Origin: Acidobacteriota bacterium
GTDB lineage: Bacteria > Acidobacteriota > Vicinamibacteria > Vicinamibacterales > 2-12-FULL-66-21
Assembly (NCBI GenBank): GCA_016184105.1
Contig: JACPDI010000048.1
Coordinates: 1-42,215 of the forward strand
DNA length: 42,215 bases
Reading direction: 5' to 3'
In this document: piece after piece, positions 14,950-22,104 of the stretch
How the letters are laid out: each line of letters begins with the position of its first letter
Position numbering within the stretch: the first letter of the stretch is position 1
Program-made: the position numbers and the translations under genes
The notes under the pieces: generated by a model
Database searches by the model: none
What the model was told of the DNA's origin: nothing
The model's input: only the letters and a program-made list of their open reading frames with translations

Positions 14950-15159
14950 ATGTTAGCCGCGATTCTTACGATCGCCAGCGGCGTGGCGCTGGGCAATCTC
15001 ATCAGTGAGGGGCTGATCGCAGCAGGCCGAGAGAACGAGCGTTTCCGTCTATTCACAGCGCTTCTCGTCTTCGTGCTTTTTCTCGGCGGAGTCGTTGGTC
15101 TGGGGTACGTGTTCTACACAGGTGGAGGATCGCGGCTCCTGAACTGGCTACAGCGCTAA
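14950..15159 (+). CDS. Cargo gene: small two-helix membrane protein
   Basis: A 69-aa product with two hydrophobic segments: ILTIASGVALGNLISEGLIA at about 5-24 and LFTALLVFVLFLGGVVGLGY at about 34-53. It begins 7 nt after the basic protein, so the three plus-strand cargo genes look like one operon. No family recognised. Confidence 0.5.
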   Translation: MLAAILTIASGVALGNLISEGLIAAGRENERFRLFTALLVFVLFLGGVVGLGYVFYTGGGSRLLNWLQR

Positions 15160-15161
15160 CT

Positions 15162-15518
15162 TCATCCGAGATGGAGTAGGCCCGCCGCATCTAGCAGTTC
15201 CCGCAGTCGCCGGTGCTCACCTTCCAATGTCGCAAGCTCGCTTAGCGTGCGCGCAAGACTTTCCATATCGAAGCTGTCGCGTGATACCGACACATCAGCA
15301 CCAGTCGCGAGCGCAGGATTCAAGTTCTCAATCGTGATCGTTGACGCCTGAATGCTGATTTGGTACCCAAGGTGCAGGCCCTGAAGCGCACCCCCAAGGA
15401 CAGTTTGCTCTCGCCCGATGCGAGTCAATCGTGCCTGTAGCAGTGCCACATGCTGTGTCAGGTCTTTGTACCGCTCTACGGCACGCATTTGCTCGACCGC
15501 TCGTTCTTCCTGCGTCAT
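15162..15518 (-). CDS. Cargo gene: coiled-coil protein of unknown function
   Basis: A 118-aa product from ATG 15518; a GTG at 15536 directly after the transposase stop is an alternative. Two amphipathic, Leu/Arg-rich helices (VERYKDLTQHVALLQARLTR and LARTLSELATLEGEHRRLRE) flank a beta-like middle (YQISIQASTITIENLNP). It lies directly downstream of the transposase and could be cotranscribed with it. An accessory role in transposition is possible but unproven. Confidence 0.5.
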   Translation of the reverse strand: MTQEERAVEQMRAVERYKDLTQHVALLQARLTRIGREQTVLGGALQGLHLGYQISIQASTITIENLNPALATGADVSVSRDSFDMESLARTLSELATLEGEHRRLRELLDAAGLLHLG

Positions 15519-15536
15519 TGGGGAAAAGCCTAGCAC

Positions 15537-16391
15537 CTACGCGGCCTGTTGACGAGTCCCCATTACCCCGATTAGTTCATTCAACTCCCACACGTGATCG
15601 GTCACCCCCGCCGCGATCGCGGGCGTCACGCGCAGTGTCTGATGGATGCGGCAGAAGTTGTAGTGCAAATAGAAGATCGCGACCATGGCCGCATGGTTCT
15701 GCACTTTCTTCGAGAAGCCATTGGTCAGTCTGGTGAACCGTCGCATCGCCATCCGCATTGTGAGGTTCTGGCGTTCAACGTAGCTGGTGGAGATGTACCG
15801 CCTGTCGGGCTGACCCTGAATGACGCGCCGAGTGGCGGCGGTAATCGTCGCGGGGCTGTACCGTACAGCCGCGCTTGCATCCGGAGCTGGTCCCCGACCG
15901 TACCGCTTCTCTAGCATCCCATAGTCGATTTCGCTGCCAAATGCCTGCTCGACCACATCGAGGTACCAGACAAGGCCGTCCGTCGTGAGTTGCACACGCG
16001 TCGTTAGCCGAGCTGCCACGTCGCGCATGAACTGATAAGCGATTACTGGATGTCGCGGTCCCACGCGGTGCGCTAATACCAATTTGGTGTCAGCGTCGAG
16101 CGCGACCCACGTCCAGACGTCCCCGAAGCCCCATAGCCCTTTCAGATGCTCCGGGACGTTCTTCTGCTTCGCATAGCAGAAGGACCAAATCTCATCGATC
16201 TGGACGCGGCGACAGGCCAGGCCACGCAGTGTGCGATCCAAGTGCTGCGCACAAGCTGGTCCCAAATCGCTGAGTAGCTTGGTGATCGTGTTCTTCGCCA
16301 CACCCGTCATGCGGACGGTAGACCGAATGCTGCTGCCTTCGGTCAACGCGGCGATCACGGCGACTTGTCGCCCTACCGGCAGCCGATTCAT
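15537..16391 (-). CDS. IS1-family DDE transposase (single frame)
   Basis: A 284-aa transposase. The N-terminus is a helix-turn-helix-like segment (SIRSTVRMTGVAKNTITKLL). The catalytic residues are D66 in QIDEIWSF, D138 in LTTDG and E206 in YVERQN, followed by the basic helix MRRFTRLTNGFSKK and YNFCRIH typical of IS1-like enzymes. Unlike classical IS1, which needs a frameshift between insA and insB, this is one continuous frame. Start ATG 16391 is exactly 7 nt after a TATAAA, so the mRNA is probably leaderless. No frameshift or stop, so it is likely active. Confidence 0.85.
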   Translation of the reverse strand: MNRLPVGRQVAVIAALTEGSSIRSTVRMTGVAKNTITKLLSDLGPACAQHLDRTLRGLACRRVQIDEIWSFCYAKQKNVPEHLKGLWGFGDVWTWVALDADTKLVLAHRVGPRHPVIAYQFMRDVAARLTTRVQLTTDGLVWYLDVVEQAFGSEIDYGMLEKRYGRGPAPDASAAVRYSPATITAATRRVIQGQPDRRYISTSYVERQNLTMRMAMRRFTRLTNGFSKKVQNHAAMVAIFYLHYNFCRIHQTLRVTPAIAAGVTDHVWELNELIGVMGTRQQAA

Positions 16392-16398
16392 ATTGACA

Positions 16399-16427
16399 TT
16401 TATACTTGAGCGGTCAACCTATGTCAA
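16399..16427 (-). promoter_or_regulatory. Near-consensus promoter of the transposase
   Basis: On the minus strand TTGACA (16422-16427) and TATAAA (16399-16404) are separated by exactly 17 bp, and TATAAA ends 7 nt before the ATG. The -35 overlaps the stop codon of the Ntn hydrolase gene. This is the best promoter match in the window. Confidence 0.75.
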
Positions 16428-17116
16428 CCAAAATATTGGTACTTCTTGCCAATCTCCCCCACAGGCGCTGTCGGGAACGCTGGCAATTTTCCCTGTTGCT
16501 CGTACACCGTCCGGAAACCGTCGATTACTTCAAGGGGTAACTGAGCGATATCGTCATACCGCAACCCAATGACATGAGTTTCCACCCCTACGCCAGTGGC
16601 GGGCTCTGAGAAGAATTTTGCTGCGCAGGCGAGATACGCTCCCTCGATGCGCGGAGTACGTCGATTGCAGCGGTAATGCGCGAGATACTGTTCGGCGGCG
16701 GCGGCTCCGGAACCAATCGCTGCAACGCCCCGTCTCCCGTGAGAGGTAATGCTGGGCACAGGATAGCCAACCGCATCGTACGCGACGAGCAGATGAGGCC
16801 GGCGTCGGTGATCGAAGCCTGCCACGAGCAAATACCGATCCTCGTCCATTTGGCACGGCCAAGATTGGCACGCAACAATCAGGGCTGCTCGAACCTGCGC
16901 GATGGTGTGAGGATGTTCGGCAAATTGATCTTGGAGCGACAGAAGCGCTTGCTCACACGGTGAGACGTTTCCTGCATAGAGGACGTACCATCGTTGATCG
17001 AGGAGTTGGATCTTCTCTGCGGTATTGCTGGTGGTATAGTCCAAGCTGAACTGGGTGTCCGCGGCGCCGAAAATCGTACGTGACTGGTCACAGATCAGGG
17101 CCAGACAAGTCGTCAT
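16424..17116 (-). CDS. Cargo gene: HslV/proteasome-like Ntn hydrolase
   Basis: A 230-aa product from ATG 17116. It starts MTTCLALICDQSRTIFGAAD, which fits the pattern of 20S proteasome beta subunits and HslV: a Thr exposed after Met removal, then Asp near position 18, then Lys in AEKIQLL corresponding to K33, and the YAGNVSP glycine strand. An autoproteolytic Ntn hydrolase fold is therefore likely, with Thr2 or Thr3 as nucleophile. It is longer than HslV (about 175 aa) and no ATPase partner such as HslU is nearby. The substrate is unknown and could be peptide or amide. It lies within the transposon, 127 bp from its right end. Confidence 0.6.
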   Translation of the reverse strand: MTTCLALICDQSRTIFGAADTQFSLDYTTSNTAEKIQLLDQRWYVLYAGNVSPCEQALLSLQDQFAEHPHTIAQVRAALIVACQSWPCQMDEDRYLLVAGFDHRRRPHLLVAYDAVGYPVPSITSHGRRGVAAIGSGAAAAEQYLAHYRCNRRTPRIEGAYLACAAKFFSEPATGVGVETHVIGLRYDDIAQLPLEVIDGFRTVYEQQGKLPAFPTAPVGEIGKKYQYFG

Positions 17117-17242
17117 GCTCCCAGGATACTGAACTTTCTGCTTGAGCGGTAATCGCTTTCTGATCCGCTGGAGATACGGGGGTGTCGGGACATCTGGTCC
17201 ATAGCGCGGCACCCACGGGAGTCTAGTTTCGGCTCGTGGGCC

Positions 17243-17269
17243 TGAAACTGACCCACTACCCACTGACCC
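17243..17269 (-). repeat. Right end of the transposon: inverted repeat plus target duplication
   Basis: 17243-17260 is the exact reverse complement of 14390-14407, followed directly by the second CACTGACCC (17261-17269). Confidence 0.85.
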
Positions 17270-17312
17270 TGCCCTGAAGGGTCGCCGGAATCGGTTGCGA
17301 TAGAATGACGGG

Positions 17313-17801
17313 ATGGCAGTGCCTCGCATCTCACGCGAGGAGCTGAAGGCCCGGCTCGACAGCCCTGACTCCTCCTCGCATCCGCTGATCGTTGACGTTC
17401 GACTGAAGTATCCCTACGAGCACAGCACGGTGACGCTGCCCGGCGCGCAGCGCGTCGCGCCGGACGCGATCGCGACGGCGTCCCTGCCGCGCGATCGCGA
17501 TATCGTGCTGTTCGACTCGGATCCCGCCAACATGGTCAGCGCGGAAGCCGGCGCGGCGCTGTTGCGCCGCGGCCTCCGCGCGTTTGTGCTCGGGGGCGGC
17601 ATCGCAGAATGGGTGAACGCGAAGCTGCCGGTCGACACGAAGAGCGCACCGCAGCCGTCGGCGTCCGCGGCCAAGCCGGCCGCCGCCGCGGCCAGGCCTG
17701 CGCCGCCCGCAGCGGGCGCCGCTGTGGCCGCAGCCCCCGAATCTGCCGCCCCCGCGGCGGCTGAGGGCCCTGCCACGCCGGCGACCGGGTCGAAGCCGTG
17801 A
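17313..17801 (+). CDS. Rhodanese-like protein without the catalytic cysteine
   Basis: A 162-aa product. Residues 5-105 match a rhodanese domain: HPLIVDVRLKYPYEHSTVTLPGA, then LRRGLRAFVLGGGIAEW. The active-site Cys that normally follows the beta strand IVLF is replaced (IVLFDSDPAN, 64-73) and there is no other Cys, so sulfur transfer is unlikely and a binding role more plausible. The C-terminal 55 residues are a low-complexity Ala/Pro tail. TAGAAT ends 6 nt before ATG 17313, so the mRNA may be leaderless. Confidence 0.75.
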   Translation: MAVPRISREELKARLDSPDSSSHPLIVDVRLKYPYEHSTVTLPGAQRVAPDAIATASLPRDRDIVLFDSDPANMVSAEAGAALLRRGLRAFVLGGGIAEWVNAKLPVDTKSAPQPSASAAKPAAAAARPAPPAAGAAVAAAPESAAPAAAEGPATPATGSKP

Positions 17802-17817
17802 CCGTCGTCCGTCAAGG

Positions 17818-19476
17818 GTGACCGGCTTCTTCCTGCGGCTCGCCGATCTCCTGGAACTGCACGGCGACACCTCCGACGCGGCAGCACTGCGCCGCGTCGC
17901 GAGAGATCCCGCTGCCGCCGACAGGCTCGACGCGCGGTCCCGGTTACGGGCCGAAGAGATCGAGCAAGGGCGCGGGGAGGGGCTGCTCTGCGCCGCCGAG
18001 CGGGAGCTGCCGCGCGACTTTCAGCGCTTGCTGCAGACGGGGCTTCTCGCTCCCGCGGATCTGGTCGTCCTCCACCGGCAACTGGGCATCCTCACCACCG
18101 GCGACCTTGCGCTCGCGCTCGAAGGGCACGTCGTTGCGCACCACGGCGTACCCGAGGAGGTGGCGGCGCGGGCGCGCCGGGCGCTCGATGCGACCGGAGA
18201 CGATGTGCGCCTGACGCTCGGGAGGGCGTTCGAGGCGGTCGAGCCGCTGCTCGGCATCCTGCAAACGCTTCCGGCGGTGTCGAGCGCGAGCGTGGCGGGA
18301 AGCCTTCGGCGAATCGAGCCCACCGTCCGGGATCTGCGAATCGTTGCGGCCACCCGCGAAGCCGAGAACCTGTTCCAGGCGCTCGATGCGGTACCGCAGT
18401 TCGCCTCGGTGCGGTTTCACGGGCCCGCCGGCCTGACGGTGCTGTCCGGGTCGCACGAAGTGAGCGTCAAGACCGCGGCGCCCGAGCAGTACGGTGCCGC
18501 GCTCCTCTTCCACACCGGCTCGCGCGAGCACGTCGCCAGATTGCAGCAGCGGGCTGACGCCGTCGATGTCCGCCTGACCGGCAGCGGGCTCGTTTCGGCG
18601 CGCGGGGTTTCCGAGGCGCCGACTGAAGATGCCGTGTACGCGCAGCTGGGTCTCGCCTACGTGCCCGCCGAACTGCGCCAGGGGACGGACGAACTGGAGG
18701 ACGCGGCGCAGGGTACGCTGCCTGCCCTGCTCGAGCGTCGGGACATCCGCGGCGATCTCCACATGCACACCACGTTCAGCGACGGGCGCGACACCCTCGA
18801 GGCGATGGTGGCAGCCTGCGCACCGCTCGGCTACGAGTACATCGCGATCACCGACCACTCCCAGAGCGCCGGGGCGTCGCGCACGGTGACGGCGGACGAC
18901 CTGGCCCGGCAGGGGGACGAGATCGATCGCCTGCAGGAGCGTTATCCCGCGATGCGAATCCTCAAAGGGGCCGAGGTGGACATCCTGCCTGACGGCCGGC
19001 TCGATTTCCCGGACGCCGTGCTCGCGCGCCTTGACGTCGTGTTGGCGTCACTGCACGATCGCGCCGGCCACGGTCCTGACCGGCTGCTCAGGCGCTATCG
19101 ATCGGCCGCCGAACATCCGCTCGTATCGGCGCTGACGCATCCGGCCAACCGCCTGGTGGGCCGGTACGATGGGTACGATCTCGACTTCGATGCGCTGTTC
19201 GACATCGCCGTGCGCACGGGCACGCTGCTCGAGGTGGATGGCGCGCCCAGCCATCTCGATCTGGATGGATCGCTCGTCCGTCGCGCGATCGACGCCGGTG
19301 TCGTCCTTTCGGTGGACAGCGACTGCCACCACGCGCGGCTGCTCGATCGGCAGATGCAGCTCGGGGTGGGCACCGCGCGGCGCGGCCGGGCCACGGCGTC
19401 GCACGTCCTGAACACGCGCCCGCTCGGCGAGGTGCTGCGGCGGCTTCGATCGAAGCGCGCCCGGATCAGGCCCTGA
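17818..19476 (+). CDS. PolX paralogue with degenerate polymerase site and intact PHP nuclease
   Basis: A 552-aa protein with bacterial PolX architecture: N-terminal helix-hairpin-helix region (1-150), Pol-beta-like domain (150-280), C-terminal PHP domain (305-552). In the palm, GSLRR (161-165) is kept, but the metal-binding D-x-D is D172-L-R174 and the third Asp strand reads EVSVKTA (214-220), so catalytic acids are lost. The PHP metal ligands are present: HMH at 315-317, ITDHS near 345, E386, H413, H441 and a late DSDCHH. It should retain a PHP nuclease or phosphoesterase but not polymerise. GTG start at 17818. A canonical PolX is encoded at 32280-34004. Confidence 0.8.
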   Translation: MTGFFLRLADLLELHGDTSDAAALRRVARDPAAADRLDARSRLRAEEIEQGRGEGLLCAAERELPRDFQRLLQTGLLAPADLVVLHRQLGILTTGDLALALEGHVVAHHGVPEEVAARARRALDATGDDVRLTLGRAFEAVEPLLGILQTLPAVSSASVAGSLRRIEPTVRDLRIVAATREAENLFQALDAVPQFASVRFHGPAGLTVLSGSHEVSVKTAAPEQYGAALLFHTGSREHVARLQQRADAVDVRLTGSGLVSARGVSEAPTEDAVYAQLGLAYVPAELRQGTDELEDAAQGTLPALLERRDIRGDLHMHTTFSDGRDTLEAMVAACAPLGYEYIAITDHSQSAGASRTVTADDLARQGDEIDRLQERYPAMRILKGAEVDILPDGRLDFPDAVLARLDVVLASLHDRAGHGPDRLLRRYRSAAEHPLVSALTHPANRLVGRYDGYDLDFDALFDIAVRTGTLLEVDGAPSHLDLDGSLVRRAIDAGVVLSVDSDCHHARLLDRQMQLGVGTARRGRATASHVLNTRPLGEVLRRLRSKRARIRP

Positions 19477-19496
19477 CCTTTCACCTGGATTTGCGC

Positions 19497-21410
19497 ATGG
19501 CTGACCTCCAGCGACATACCAGGCAGGATGCGGCAAGAAGTACACCTGTGGTTGTCGCGGTCTTCGTCGCCGCGGCGGCCGCACTGATGTACGGCGGGAC
19601 GCTCCTGCCCGGCCTGGACCTCGGCGACACGGCGTCGTTCCAGACGGTCGTCACGCTCCCGCTTGTCGTTCCGCGGCACGCGTACCCGCTCTACTTCGCG
19701 CTTGGCAAGCTGTTCGTCGCCGCGCTCGGCGGCAGCCCGGCCCACGCGATGAATGTCATGTCGGCCGTGTTCGGCGCCCTGTCGGCCGGCGCGTTCGCGT
19801 GGCTGGCGTGGGCGTTGACGCGCAGCAGGACGGCGGCGCTGTGGGGCGCGCTGATGCTGGCCGCGTCGTACACGTTCTGGTCGCAGGCGGTCATCGCCGA
19901 GGTGTACACACTCGAGGCGCTGTTCATTGCGCTGACCTTCATCGCGGCCCTCCGGTGGTGGCGAAGCCCGACGGCCGCATCTCTTGCGTGGCTCTACGGG
20001 ATTTACGCGCTGAGCTTCGGCAACCACCTCAGCATGATCCTCTTCGCACCCGCCCTTGCGTGGCTCCTCTGGCACGGGCGGCGTCGTGCGGCGCCGAATC
20101 CGTTCTCGATCCGGGGGATCGCGCTCGCCGCACTCATTGCCTCCGCGGGCGCGCTGCAGTACGCGTGGAACTTCCACGGTCTCTGGGCGATGACGGCGCC
20201 GCGCGCGAGCGCCTGGGAGCTCGTCCCCACCTTCTGGTTCGACGTGACGAAGACGGACTGGCGCGGGACGCTGGTCGGCGCGGCGCCGTTGAATCAGTGG
20301 GGACAGCGCCTGGACATGTACTGGTGGGACCTGCGGCAGCAGTTCGGCCTCGCCGGCCTCGCCGTTGCCGCGGCAGGAGTCGTCGCGTTGTGGCGCGCCT
20401 CGCGGGTCTGGTGCGCCGCGCTGCTCCTCGCGTGGAGCGCCACGTTCATCTTCGCGTTCCTCTACAACGTGGGTGACACCCACGTGTTCCTGCTCCCCTC
20501 GCATCAGGTCGCCGCGATGTTTGCCGCCTGCGGTGCGGCGGTACTCGCTGAAATGGCCTGGCGGCTGCGCGCCGGCGTCCGCAGCATTGCGATCGTTCTT
20601 CTACTGCTCGTTCCGCTATGGCGAATCGTCGATACGTGGCCGGCGGTCGATCGCAGTGGCGACCGGCGTGCGGAGACGTTCGTCGACGCCGCCCTGTCCG
20701 GACTGGATCCGCAACGGTCGGTTTACGTGGCGGATCTGAACTGGCAGAACCAGAACGCGATTGGCTACGAGCTGGCGATCGACCGTCCCGAGCTGCCCAG
20801 GACGCTGAGCGCCGCGGTGCTCTGGCATTTCCCGGAATTCGTCTCGCGCAATCACGCCCTGGGGCGCGACATCGTGCTGACGGCACCGGCGGCGGCGAAG
20901 GTGAGAGCGGTGTACGGATCGCACTTCGCCATTGAACCGGACCCCCGAGCGCCCGCGTCGACGCTCGCGAGCGTGCCGCCGCCCGCGGCAGGCACGCCGT
21001 ACCTGCTGTCACTCATCACGCCGCTGACGGGATTCGTCTTCGATCGAGGGCGTGTGGACCGAGTGGCGCGCGCGCTCGGCGCGGACCAGCTGCCCCGCGC
21101 CCGGTACGTGGTACTCGCCGGAGTGGCCGGTTCTCCCCCGCTGCTGCGCGCGGCGGCTGACCGGCCGTTCCGCGTGAGCGCACGGCTTCCCTTCGGCCGG
21201 CTGGTCGTGAGGATCGAGGCCTGGGTCCGGTTCGACACGATGCGCAGGGCCGGTTTCGGCCACGTCGTGGTCAACGGGCGTCACGCGCTGACGCTCGAGC
21301 GGGGCGCCACGCTGGGAATCTTCGATGCTGGCGGAGGACTGGCGTCGCTCGCCTACGAAGGCGGCTCCTTCGCGGTCCAGCCCCGCTATCGCATTCCGGT
21401 GCTAAGATAG
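19497..21410 (+). CDS. DUF2723 family membrane protein (GT-C glycosyltransferase-like)
   Basis: A polytopic membrane protein of 637 aa from ATG 19497 (TTG 19491 is an alternative). About nine to ten hydrophobic helices occupy residues 15-400. The first periplasmic loop has GLDLGDTASFQTVVTLP and RHAYPLYFALGKL, the DUF2723 hallmark with an acidic residue, as in GT-C enzymes that use lipid-linked sugars and in TMEM260 O-mannosyltransferases. The C-terminal 230 residues are soluble and probably periplasmic. Substrate unknown. It follows the PolX paralogue by 20 bp. Confidence 0.75.
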   Translation: MADLQRHTRQDAARSTPVVVAVFVAAAAALMYGGTLLPGLDLGDTASFQTVVTLPLVVPRHAYPLYFALGKLFVAALGGSPAHAMNVMSAVFGALSAGAFAWLAWALTRSRTAALWGALMLAASYTFWSQAVIAEVYTLEALFIALTFIAALRWWRSPTAASLAWLYGIYALSFGNHLSMILFAPALAWLLWHGRRRAAPNPFSIRGIALAALIASAGALQYAWNFHGLWAMTAPRASAWELVPTFWFDVTKTDWRGTLVGAAPLNQWGQRLDMYWWDLRQQFGLAGLAVAAAGVVALWRASRVWCAALLLAWSATFIFAFLYNVGDTHVFLLPSHQVAAMFAACGAAVLAEMAWRLRAGVRSIAIVLLLLVPLWRIVDTWPAVDRSGDRRAETFVDAALSGLDPQRSVYVADLNWQNQNAIGYELAIDRPELPRTLSAAVLWHFPEFVSRNHALGRDIVLTAPAAAKVRAVYGSHFAIEPDPRAPASTLASVPPPAAGTPYLLSLITPLTGFVFDRGRVDRVARALGADQLPRARYVVLAGVAGSPPLLRAAADRPFRVSARLPFGRLVVRIEAWVRFDTMRRAGFGHVVVNGRHALTLERGATLGIFDAGGGLASLAYEGGSFAVQPRYRIPVLR

Positions 21411-21420
21411 CCTTATCTTC

Positions 21421-22104
21421 ATGCGTTTATTGGTTCTTACGGCAATTCTCGCCACAGCCGCGGTCAGCGTGTCGCTGCCGGCGCAGACCTCTCTGCCGGC
21501 CCCGCCGGCCGAACTCGCAAGGTCCGTGCAACAGCGCTACGACACGATTCGGGATTTCTCAGCGCGGTTCGTGCACGCCTACGAGGGGGGCGTCCTGCGC
21601 AAGATGGTCACCGAGCGTGGCACCCTGCAGATCAAGAAGCCGGGACGCATGCGGTGGGAATACACGCATCCGGAAAAGAAACTGTTTGTGGCCGATGGGT
21701 CGCAGATTTACTCGTACATTCCGGCGGATCGGCAGGTCTATATCAGTCCTGTGCCGGCCAGCGATCAGGCGACCACCGCAGCGTTGTTTCTGACCGGCAA
21801 GGGCAACCTGGTGCGCGACTTCGCTGTTGCCCATGGGGAACTTGCGGGTGCTCCCCCCGGCACGTCAGTCCTGAAGCTGTCGCCCAGACAGACCGAGCGC
21901 GACTACGACGTGCTGTTTCTCGCGGTCGATCCCGCCAGTTACCAGATTCGCGTGCTGTCTGCGGCCGACAAGCAGGGGGGGCGTTCGACGTTCACGTTCT
22001 CGGAGATCAAGGAAAACACCGGTCTGGCCGATAAGACGTTCGTCTTCAAGATCCCGCCCGGCACGGAAGTGGTGAGAAGTGACAACACGCCAGAGCGCCG
22101 GTAG
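21421..22104 (+). CDS. lolA: Outer-membrane lipoprotein carrier LolA
   Basis: LolA ferries lipoproteins through the periplasm to the outer membrane. The 227-aa product has a Sec signal (about 1-22, ending LPAQT), then VQQRYDTIRDFSARFVH, the LQIKKPGRMRWEYTHPEKKL core and the SEIKENTGLADKTFVFKIPPGTEV end, all typical. A TAAGAT lies 12 nt upstream of ATG 21421 with no clear ribosome site, hinting at a short leader. Its 3' end overlaps the secretin gene by 26 bp. Confidence 0.9.
   Translation: MRLLVLTAILATAAVSVSLPAQTSLPAPPAELARSVQQRYDTIRDFSARFVHAYEGGVLRKMVTERGTLQIKKPGRMRWEYTHPEKKLFVADGSQIYSYIPADRQVYISPVPASDQATTAALFLTGKGNLVRDFAVAHGELAGAPPGTSVLKLSPRQTERDYDVLFLAVDPASYQIRVLSAADKQGGRSTFTFSEIKENTGLADKTFVFKIPPGTEVVRSDNTPERR

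Larger units (their letters stand above)
14390..17260. mobile_element. IS1-family transposon with cargo genes (2871 bp)
   Basis: Perfect 18-bp inverted repeats (14390-14407 and 17243-17260) are flanked by a 9-bp direct repeat CACTGACCC (14381-14389 and 17261-17269), the target-duplication size known for IS1. Inside are a full-length IS1-like DDE transposase on the minus strand and five other genes: a zinc ribbon, a KGG/ARW-type basic protein, a small membrane protein, a coiled-coil protein and an Ntn hydrolase. Typical IS1 elements are under 1 kb and carry only the transposase, so this is about three times the usual size. All open frames look intact, suggesting recent arrival. Confidence 0.85.

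Noticed and set aside
17265-17283. Terminator GACCCT...AGGGTC before the rhodanese gene
   Set aside because: Only a 6-bp stem with no T run; too weak to call.
19095-20504. 469-codon minus-strand frame
   Set aside because: Arg/Glu/Gly-rich antisense of the PolX paralogue and DUF2723 genes.
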